DNA of 64,000 nucleotides from Incurvaria masculella. Taxonomy: Eukaryota; Arthropoda; Insecta; Lepidoptera; Incurvariidae. The stretch is taken from positions 22,517,021 through 22,581,020 of the forward strand of contig OX335642.1 in the NCBI GenBank assembly GCA_946894095.1. Reading direction: 5' to 3'. The position numbers and the translations under genes are program-made. Below, piece after piece: positions 26,201 through 38,200 of the stretch; within the stretch, counting starts at the first letter, position 1; each line of letters opens with the position of its first letter. Under the pieces are notes generated by a model. The model saw nothing but the letters and a program-made list of their open reading frames with translations, was not told where the DNA came from and searched no databases.

Positions 26201-29200
26201 ACAGCGATATAGCAACGTAATGTAGAAACGTTACATTCGCAATTCGGCGAAGCGATGCTTCGAAGCAAGTATATACCTGCGAGAGAGGCGCTCGACTCCT
26301 TTCATTTGCCTATACATATGCATGCATACATATATAGTACAAAATATGTCGATGTGATTTATTTGGCCGTAGGTTTATAGATAATGCCAATATTGACATT
26401 AAAATAGTGACAAAATTCTTTTCCTTCGTATATATTTACGTAGTATGTGTTTAATTTGCATTAAGAGTCAGCAAACGAATTACCTACTTTGTGAAAAGAT
26501 GTACGTAAAAAATAATTTTAATCTAATAACACAAATGCATAAATGTTTTTAAGGAAACATCGATTTATAGGTACCGATACCATTTAATTTGACAAATACA
26601 CTTCTCAAAACCGCAACTTTTCGGCAAAACGTGTGCCCACGAGGGGGGAGCGGCAGAACGTCTAATATGCAGATCGTATGTCATATTTTAACAAAATTTT
26701 AAAACCATGCACAACGTATAATCGGCAGTTTGTATAATTTTATACGTAATGCATGGAGAAGTTAAAAAAATTACATTTCTTATTTCTCCATGCATAACGT
26801 ATAATAGTCACAACGTATAATATTATGATCATTATTTAAAAAAAAAAGAAAACCATGCATATCAAATAATCCAAAAACTTTTCATACGATAAGCGCCCTT
26901 ATGAATATACTTTTAAGCGTATACTCGCACGCGACTTTTCGACCGTCTCAATTAGCGTTGTAGCAAATTGTTACTCTTCAACAAATATCGATTCGTAGCA
27001 ATTTCATCCTTAAATGTATCGTTATTAGGGCGCTTTATGCAGTGCTTCTTGGCATAGTATACGTTCTGCATGGTTTTCTTTTTTTGTGAATTCATGTTAG
27101 GAATGTTTGAAAAATGTTACGGCTTTTCACGCGGCAAAGTAGAGATATTCTCCGACGTTTCGAGCTAATCATTCAGCCCGTTGTCAAGGAGGCATCCGCC
27201 GCGCTTGTGCGCAGCAGACGACTGAGGTGACCGCTAGGCTCGCCGTGGGCGTAAATCGTAGCTGTGAGTGGGGGCGGAAGCGGAAATGTGTCTGGCTGCG
27301 GTCCGAACTTCAGACGACAGGAAATTCATGTTAGGAATATTATACGTTGTGACTATTATACGTTCTGCATGATGCAAAGAGTTGATTTTATTTTTAAACT
27401 TTATTCATCCACAACGTATAACATTATACGTTGTGAATATTATACGATATGCATGGTTTTCTTTTTTTGGAAAAAAAAACTTTTATACGGTGTGAATATT
27501 ATACGTAGTGAATACGACTCCCCACGACAACACGGAGCGCGCGTTACGAGTTTGCGAACAAAACACAAACAAAACGCGTGCGTTTTGAAAACTGCGCTAG
27601 TAGAATACGATTTCGTTAGTTATCAATCCGGCAGTTATCAATGAGTAGAATAGGGCTTCTGAACGACGGAAATCAACTGCCATATGTACATTGACATATT
27701 GCGAATAACTTTAACACATCTTTATGTTAAATTCCGGTTATTTTTTGCAAGGCGCAGTTGTTTTCGACCATTTTATCAATAGATAAGTATGAATAATGCC
27801 TGAGCAGTATACATAGTTGCCGAATTCGAATTTAGCGGTTATTATAATTAAAGAAACTTTATTAAAATCCAATCAAAATGTCGATGTCTTCAAGACATAG
27901 TCAAATTACCCTTCATAATTATTTATATCCTGAGCAATACATAAAATCAGCGTACCGAATGTCTTTTTAGGGTTTCGTACCCACAGGGTGCCAACGGAAC
28001 CCTATTTCTAAGCTTTCGCTGTCCGTCCGTCCGACCGTCCGTCTCTCACAGGGCTGAATCTCATGAACGGTAATAGGTAGGCACCTGAATTATTTACAGA
28101 ATGTGTATTTATGTTGCCGCTATAACAAAAAAATAGGTAAATTTAATAAATCATAAATATTAAAGGGCCCATACAAAAAAAGTGATGTTTTGGTGTGAAA
28201 TCTTATACGCTGGTACAAAACCATTCGTTTGCGAGTCCGACTCGCACTTGGCCGGTTTTTTTGTGAATCATTATTATCACAGCGAGAAGCAATATGTTAG
28301 TATTAGATGAAACTGATTCATCTAATACTAACAAAACATATATGTACACAGACTGAGAAAACTCAACAGCAATCGTGTATTAGGAAAAAAAATAGTTATT
28401 CCTGAATTTGAATATTATAGGATTTGAATTGATATCACGTACGCCATTCATTAAATTATAATAGGGTAATACACAATATACACTTAGGGTAATATCATCG
28501 TGATTTCAAGCTAGTACCAACAAAGACGTGTTTAAAACAATACCGGATCTTGATGTAATACCGTTCTCCAGAATTCCTCAAACGTCTCCCGGTTATCCGA
28601 GCAACATAATCTCCTCAAAACTATTAAACCTCGTTTATCCGATCCATCCAGCTACCCTTCCACACTAGTAACGTGATTAACGATGCGTCCCTTAGCAGTT
28701 ATCTGTGTGCTTCCTCTATGAAGTGAGTGGTTTCATAAAAGAATGGGTGTCTCAGTTCTATTCCCAGCGATAAAAAATAGTTTTAAATCAAATATTTAAT
28801 TTGAAATAATTTTAAAGTAGCTGTTTCACAGGCACATACTACTTTCTACCAGAAATACAACTCGATCTGTCACAACACTGACGGACCATAAAATTCCCCT
28901 TGCTAAAAACACTTGGCTTGCCGTTTTATAATCGAGGTAAAGCAACTCTGGGTGAATTCAGGTTCTGGATACGTGACCTTTTCTTACTGTTTAGACTTGC
29001 CGTGATTCGGAATCCACGTAAACTGTTGCCCCTTCCAGGACGTGTATTCTTGGCATTCAGTCATTGCGGATTCAGTAGAGGTAACAGAAGAAGAATTTAC
29101 TTTGACATTACTGTTAACTCTACTGAATCCGCAATGACTGAATGCCAAGAATACACGCCCTGTACAATGTAGCCGTGCAATAAAAGGAAGATTCTGGCAA

Positions 29201-32200
29201 GGCTGCTACTTTCATACAAACTGTGGTGTGGTGTAGAAGTACCCATGTGTTGTGTTGGGCTAATATCGTGATACATTTTGTATTTATTTGAAACAACATT
29301 ACCGTTATCGAATTTTCAAAATCAAAATCAAATCTTTATTGCCGTTCTTTGCTTATTAATACATTCAATATGTATTGGCTCACTCTTCATAGGTACGTTA
29401 GTCAAGCTACAACTGCCTGGTTAGGCGTGCAATATGACATTGCATGTCAATGTCAAATGTCAAATGTCATTGATTTGATGTTATCCAAAGACATTGAAGC
29501 AATGTAATCAGATTTTTCTGAATATTTTGAAAATCTGATAACAATGCTTAAATTAAGATGTCATTGGATAACCTCAATATCAGTAATACCACGATATCCA
29601 TAAAAAGAGAAATTCTATTTTTAGTCGAAGACTTTAAATTGAACTTTTCATCGAGCTTTTTATTTAACTTAAGAGTCAATGAGATTACGACAGTTCATAG
29701 TCAAGTTTTGAGGCTGTCGTCTCGTACATAGAGAGATATGGCGCGACTGAGCGTTAAGAAGGGCTGCCGTATCAATCATTTGTGAACGAGCCGGCAGACA
29801 CTAGCGTTTGTCCTTAAACTGTGTTTGATTAATTGCTAAACGCCGGATTCAGGGTAGGCCGTTAGGGATTTGACTTTATTGTGAATCAATCTCGGAAGCC
29901 GATTAAGTGGATCCAGATTTCTTAGTATGTATATTCAAGCTGATTTTAGATAATATCGTGGCAATTGCTTGTAGTATACCGAACACCATGTTCATTATTT
30001 CATCAGATTGCCCATTTTCGAATACAAACTGCACTTAACAAATCAATGGCGATGAGTCAAATCAAAATCGGCATTGCCAAAAAAAAGTACATTTTCTAAC
30101 TCTGTAATAATTTAAATCGCAGTGAAAATATTTACGAGGACTGGAATATGGCATACGAGTACATACAATTTCCCCAAACTCCCTTCCGAAGTATTTCCCC
30201 CAAAGTTCAACCTGTTGTCCTTCAAAGATGGTGAGAAGAAGCTCCTGGCCGGCCGGTATGGCATCTTTACATGAATAAATGAATTATTTCGTAACACAAA
30301 ATCGCCTGTTCTATAAACTTTGCTTTATATGTTGAAGCAAATATTACATTTCAGTGGAAGACTGTTTATAAGTAAATAGTTATTATGTATGTATGTATTT
30401 TCCCTCGATTCCAAAACTATAGGAAAATAATAGCATACTAATGAGACCAATCTGTTGCCTTGGCATATGACGTCAATATGGAGAAATACTCACCAACACA
30501 ACGCCAACCAAGGTTTCCAGGACGGAGCTCACTGCGTCATAGTGCAGGGAAACAATAGTCAGCCCTATTTTGACGGTGACACGGGGTGACGGTGGCGTCA
30601 GGGGTGACCGTGACCCGAGCAGATCCACCTTCAGCTGCTGCGCCGTCGTCAGGCTGGGCATCACCACTTCTGATGTGGTCACGTCTGGAATTGTGTATGA
30701 TTCGGTTATGAGGTACGAATGTAGCCAACAGTTAATTAGAACTAATTCAAAATGTTCAAATGTACCGCACTCTTTGTACTTTAATAAAATGAAAAATCAG
30801 AAAAAATATATTTGGTATTTTAAATGTATTCTTAACTGTTTTTTATGCGAGTGGACATAGATAGTTAATAATAACTGGGTTAATAACACATCACATGGGA
30901 ACTAGGTGTATTTTTCTTATAATGCTCGGCTACATTGAACGGGTTGGAAAACGCGGAGCACTTTCATTGCCACTTCGAACATAGTTCATTAAATGCGATG
31001 ATACCAACCGGGTGGAATTAACTCTACAACCTAGTAAGTAAGGAAGAGGACCTATAGTTTTACGTGGAATCCAAACCACGGCCAGCCTCAACAGAATAAG
31101 CTGAGGAAAAAAGGTCGATCTTGACAGAACGAAAGGAAATAGAATCGACATAAGCAAGGAAAATAAATAAAAAGATAAACCTTAAGTATTTGATGCAGAG
31201 GGTGCTCAACTCTCATTAAAACACGAATGTTTCATTGATAATGCCACCAATTTCATGATTTCGATGAGTTCCTTCTGTAATGTGGTTTGATTTATGTCCA
31301 GGTCAAAAAAGCGAATACAAACTCTCAGCAGCATCGTTTCCGGCTACTGGACACTCGTACAGGAACTTGGCCTCGACGTTGGTCCAAGAGGCAAAGCTGA
31401 AGTAGTTCACGGAGAGAGGGTCCGAGTCCTCCCAGTGAAGGAACGGGATCACTTCGCCTTCCCTGCCGATGTCGACCGAGCCATCTGCAAGATAAAAAGG
31501 AAATTGAACAGTGCCGAGTCGAAGGTGATTTTTTTTTTCTAGAGTATATAGATAGTTATGATCCACGGAATAATGACGTCGACACAGCCAGCTAAGAACA
31601 ACACAAACAATTTAACAAGGATATATGAATGGTTGCGAAGCGAAGATCTGGTTTGTTTAAGCACCTGTACTATAGGTGGACACTCTCGACCGGCTCGTAG
31701 CTTAATGGTGCAGGGACTTGCCTTGCATCTCAGAGGTCTGAGTTTCAATCCCCGCCATGTTCATACACTATATTTCCCTTTCTGAGTTGGGTAAGTGCAT
31801 TTCGCCTCAAATGCAATATGTTTCTTTTTTCGGAATACATCTAAAACTGTAGGTCCTCTGTCCCTAGTGGTAGGTTTACCTTACGTTACATTATGTTAGT
31901 ATCATCGCTTCGAATGTTATGTAGTCAAAGCAGTAATGAAAAATTGTCCGTATGTTCCATCCAATTAAATGTTGCTTTGCTCATATATGGAAAGTCCTGG
32001 CATGGCACCTAATTACTTCTGAAATGCGGTATGATGACTTAATACCATGACTGGTATGAGCCATCAGTGCTCAGTTACATAAAAAAGAAACTCTTTTATT
32101 TAAGATAGACAGTAAAGTTATCACTTCTCCAAAATGCCGGCTTTTCCGTGTCACCAGTCGAGATAATAATAGCTAATATATCAATATCGAATACTTATTT

Positions 32201-35200
32201 TTTAAACAGGTTATACGGCGTATACCTATAAGCTAAACATTGTTAGGCTTTAATTTTAATAAATTGAAGAAATCGTTAAAAACTTTTTAAACATCGGTTC
32301 AGCCTACGAATACGCCGAACTGCCGGATTTTTTCAGGCGAGCGATGGTAGAAAGGGGAGCTCCAGAGCAGTCTCCGCTGTAGAGACTACAGTACAATGAA
32401 ATATAGCCTACATTCCTTCGGAGTTGTAGGATCTGAGAGTTCTCAAATTTATTAAAATATTTTGAATCACAGTAATAAATCCTTTTTTTTTACATGTTAC
32501 GCTCTAATCCGAATACTGCAACAAACATTTTAAATAAACCCTATTAGAAATAACAGATTAATTTAAAATGTATATATATATGTGTAGTGTATTTTGTTCA
32601 CAACTCTCAAAATATGATCGGACAAGTACAAAATTCCCTTTGCCAGAGATGCATGGGTGCATCTCAAAGCTAGGATCCAGGTTTCGACGCCTGGATTCTT
32701 TTTTTTTGTTTGTTATTCAGAGCTTGCAATTTGGCGACTGGCATTGTTCCGCTATCATCACATTGAGTTGCTATCTTTTGTAAAGGGAAAAGCTCAGGAT
32801 GAGCCAATGTTTCGTCGAAACAACTGACTTTTCAGATATTGTTTATTCGTGAACAATAAACGAACCGAAAACTAAGACATTATTGATGTAGCAATTACTT
32901 ATTTATATACGTTGAAGCATTGTACTTATCAGATATTTGTTTTTAAGACCATTGAACACATAAACAATATTAATCCACACTGATTCTAGTCTCTGATATC
33001 AGAATCGACTTTGGTTACAACTGCCGAAGATTTGATCGAGGTTGATTTAGAATGTTTTTTATTATTTAGGTTGTCTGAAATGCCTCGTTGCGCTTAAGAA
33101 GCCATCTAGTACTAGATAAGGGAAGCGATTGCCTTGATAGCTTACTGGTTAGAGCAGTGTGCATGTAATCCAAATCTCAACAATTCGAATTCGTCTCCAG
33201 ACAATCACGACATCTGCATTGAAGCATTGAAATCAGATTTTGAAAAAATGCCCATAGGTTTTTCAACTTTCTCGAGGGGTCTTATGCAGAAAGTAATGTA
33301 GAAAAAATGTTTTATTCAGAAATTAATTTTATGGATATCGGATTCTGATTCAAATAAAATTACTAAAACATATTGTATTTATGTCGTAACATCATTTAGT
33401 ATTACAAAATGAGGCGGTCAGGATTAGTTAACCAATGTTTCGTGAGGCGCGTTATATCCAATAATGAAGCTATTGTTCAAAATACTAACGGTTCGACCCA
33501 AAGAGGATCGTTATTTTAGGGATCCGTACCTTAATTCGAGTGCAAGACAAATCTTCAAAAAATTTATGTCTACATTTGTTCGATATTGAGTGCTTATATT
33601 AAAATACTAATAATATTAACATCAGAATTATGTGTCGCTGATCACTGGCTGCAAAAGTATAATCAAATCGGCACTACGTTCTCTGGAGAAAATATGGGGT
33701 TTGCTTACACAGAGCAACTAACAGTGGAAAACTACACTTTTACTTATAGAGATTACGATAAATAAACCTTAAGTACTTGTTCACTCTCACTGGTTAGTGT
33801 ACTGCTCGCACCATTACACGTGTGCGGGCGAAGGGGCGCGCGTGTTACAAAGCTCTATTTGATGTTATAAAAGAAAGCGTGAATCTTGGGATCACAATTT
33901 CTAGTAATGGAAGAAACTGTCACAAGTGAGTACTACAATGACTATTCAAACCGCACAAATTGCATTTATGCCGACGCAATGAACCAGGAATAAAATGAGG
34001 CCCCTGCTCTCGAGAAAAATGGACCGCCTCTTTTTCTCAAATTAAAAATATTTCATTAAACAAGTTTGAGGAGCCTACGATAAACTCAGAGCTTACAATG
34101 TAATAAATAATTATTGAAAGGGGCAATTAAGTTACGTTTCAATTGATCGATTGTATATGTTTTATTTAATGGATGTAAAATTACCGTTATATGAAATCCT
34201 AAGGATTTGGACTTTTGGACAATTTTTTTAAATTAAAAACAAATTGATCTGCATTTTTACTGAGTTCTAAAATTATAAAGATGGAAGCAAAAAAGTAAGA
34301 GGAGCCAATGTAAAACTGTGTGCTAAGCCTAAAATGTAATATGGCATTATTGAAAGAAATCCAAATGCGCAAAGAAAGTTTTTGATTATTTAAAAAAATC
34401 TACTCATACATTGTGCTTCAATATACATAGATGATATTGTTTAACCTCGAACATTTTAATCGATCAATATATGAAGAAAAATCTGAATTAAGCTTACACG
34501 AAGAGGCTATATTTCCAGCTTGAAGCTCCAACTGAAAAACATGTTTGTTCTACAAGTGTTACAGACGAGCCGATAAGCTCTCCAATAGAAACAAGCTGTG
34601 AAATAGTAGACAGCGGAACACGTGCTCCCGCAATGGGATGTACTCGACATCCAGGCAATTATTTATCATTTACAATTACAAAATCATAAACCGATTTCAA
34701 ATGTGTATATATCATGACATTAGGAAGTGTTAAACGTATTAGCTCAATCGAGGTCGGAACTAAACGAGTAGCCACTCAGGCTCCGCTGCCGTTCTTAGTG
34801 GCTATTCTAGCTCCTTACGCTAACTGCACTGCAGTTCTTGTTAACGAAGAACTTAGTAAAACTGCTCATTGAAGTGTCTGGGGCTCAGCGCGCGCACAGT
34901 TTTCTTGCAGAATATATCAGTCTAGCAATTCAACTGGGTAGCGCTGCCTTTATCATTGAAACTTTGTCAAATGCAACAATGGACGAATTATTAGTTCTCA
35001 CATGCTATGCATGTTTTCATAGAAAGGGTTTTTATTCTCTACACTTTATTGTAACTCACCACCAGAGGGCGATGCGACGTATGGACTTAAATACACAAAG
35101 AGAAAAAATCTCTAAGAGTTTATTTTCTCGTTGTCTATACACTTCTACCGATCGCCATTAAATTTGGTGTGTTGGTTATTTGAGCACGGAGAATATTTTC

Positions 35201-38200
35201 ATTTTACCGGGCTCCGCTCGGATCAATGTCTAAATCGAAATTGGCCTGAGTGGAGCCGGGTACCTCAGCTATTATTTCATTAATTGTGTATTGTTTTCGC
35301 CAGTGCGTCACAATTTGGTATCCATAACGCAGATTCAGTCCGTTCGTTTTAATGCACGAAATTAATTTCATCTTTATTTTTAACCTATTGTATGCACTCC
35401 TAAAAGGTCGTTCTATAGAGCATCAAATTTTATGTTTCACGACGCTAGTAATAGGTAAATGACTAGTTAACCGTAAATGGATGAATATTCGCTAGCTATA
35501 TTATTCTGAAAACGATGTTTGGGGACGTGCGACTAATTATGCGGAAGTTCAGGCCTCAGATTTGTGGCTGTGAGGTCATAGATTAATTTTAATATCATTC
35601 CACTTGGAAATGTTATGAGCCTGAGGTTCTATCGAATCATTATCTTTTGAGAGTCAAATCTTGTGGAATCAAATATCGATAGAGCTGTGATATATATTCG
35701 CTGATTTCTCTTTATTTATGAAACCTGACATGGATGGGTACCACACTATTAACGACATGATATTAGCCTAATACACCATATTCCTGAAGGAATCATGACC
35801 TTCCCTTCACGAGCACGGCTACACTGAACTAGATGGAAAATGCGGGTAGTTTTTCATTGTCGTTTCAACCATAGTTTCATCCAATGCGGTGGTACCAACC
35901 TGGGCGAGCTTAATCCTATACGATCTAGCAGACGAATAGGACATACAGTTTTACATAGGTTCTGAACCATGGACCAGCTAGAAATGCACTTATCTATTTC
36001 AGAAAGAGAAAAAAAGTGGTGCTTAAGGCTGTTCCGACCCATATAAAGTTGTTTGCACATATAACGCAAAAAGTATTGCACTTTAAGCCACGAATTAATA
36101 ATAAAAGTTTAATATAGTCATATTACTTGCAGCGAAAACAATTTCACAATTTCAGGATTATTGGTTTTGTTACAATTTATTTAAATACGCCACACACACA
36201 CACACACATAACAGCGCCATCTAACGGTGTAAAACTTCTAATCGGCAATTACAACGAAACCATTAAACCTGAAATTGTGAATATGTTTTCGCTGCAACTA
36301 CTATGGCTATATTTATATTTTTGAAGAATTCGTGCCTTAAAGTGCAATACTTTTTGCGTTCTGTGTAAAAAAAAACATTGTATGGGTCGGAACATCCTTA
36401 ACTGCGGCGAGGATTTAAACCTATAATCTCTCGCATGGAAGGCAAGTGCTCTAGCCCTTAAACCACGAGCTGTACAGTACTGTACTACTAACTGTGTACT
36501 GCTAATACTAGCACCTTAAGAAAATAACTAGACATGGAAGTGAGTAAAAGCATAACTGTCAGTCAGTCAGTCAGTCAGCGTGTTTGCGTCCACTGCTGGA
36601 CATACGCCTCTCCATTTTTTCCTCCAGTCCTTCCGGCCCTCAGCGGTACGTAACCACTGCATTTGATGTCGCCGTCCCACCTGGCAGGTGGTCTTTCCAC
36701 ACTCCGTTTTCCTTTCCATAACTAGCTTATGCTTAATTGTTCATGTCGACAACATGTGTATTATTATCATGTTCCACTGACCATCCGTGATCTTAATCCA
36801 GAAGGCCCGGAAGTGTATCGGCGACAGGATGCCCAAAGTTCGTTCGGATGCCTTCGTGAGGCGCCGCTGCATCCTTCGGAGCTCCGAGAACCTGTTGGCG
36901 CCGCCACCTAACACTGCAACACAACTTAACAGTGAGGTTAATAAAAATCACAGAGAAATCAAGCCGATGTGAGTTCTGTGAGCAAAACAAAACTAGTGTT
37001 AAGTAAATATACTTGTTCGTCTAAGCATTTACGTCGCTTATTCCACAAGGAATGTGACATGTACGTATGTATAATCGACCGCGGAAGCAAGGACACATTA
37101 ATTCAAGAAAGATCCCTGTAAAAACAAACACTTTTCGAATATACTGCAAGGCTGGTATCATTCGCGGGTATTGCGAATATAATGGAGACTCTTTCATCAC
37201 TTATCACACCCTCGACGAGGGGAAAAGTTATGCAGCCAACGTTTGTTGCACCAACGTTTCCTGGGCCTATAAACGTTGCTCAAACCGCCTAGCTTGAGTC
37301 ATTTAAAGCTATAGTGATTTTGCCTAAAATGTTTGTATTTTAGTTAGTGCTCTATTTAAGGAAATAAAACATAAAAAACATTATCGCGGATGCCATATCT
37401 GGCTCCCGATCATCGATATAAGTGTCAGAGTACCCAGCCGTTGACTTAGCGAGCATGGAAGGACAGGAGTAGTGATTGAAACTTATTCGTATGGCGTAGC
37501 CACGAGTAACTGGAAAACGTCTAACTGTAGTAGTAGTAGTCCTTATGTGTCGTTGGAACTCGAGAAAATCTATAGTAAGTGGATTCGTAAGTGAACGCAC
37601 TAGCCGGCACTGCCGCCATTGTATATAACATGTTTTATATCGTCTTTGGACGAACTTTCAGCTTCCTTTTGACCCGGAATCAGAGGTGAGCAGAGAAATA
37701 AACATAACCAATCAGTCAGTCTTCTTACCGATTTCGTACACAGGGTCGGAAGGTCCCGGCATTTCGATCGGCGAAAGCAGAATGTGACCATTGCTGGCAG
37801 CTAGTATGGCGATGTGCATCTCAAACATCGCTCCAAGTTCGGGATCAGGCTGCGCAGACACCTTGTAGAACGGCCCGTAGTGATAACCGTTCGTACTAAG
37901 GTGCTCCTTGCAGCGGTGCGCCACTGAAATTAAAGATGAGAACATAGAATCAGTTAATTGATGTAAAACTTTACTTAACTTGGATGAACGGGGCGAGGAT
38001 TTGAACCCAGCCTTATGGTATGCTAGGCAAGTCCCCGCGCCACTAGACTACGAGCTTACTAATTCGTTAACTAACATATGTATTCCTCCATTCTTCCCTG
38101 TTATGTATTTAATTACATTTAACCATCGCAGATTTCATAATTGGCCTGCAGGTCTGACTCTGCAAACAACTGACGTTGACTACTAAGTTCCACTCTGTCG

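Noticed and set aside
34838..35161. 107-codon ORF as a gene
   Set aside because: No family resemblance, low-complexity surroundings and no splice signals; it lies in the intron between channel exons 3 and 4.
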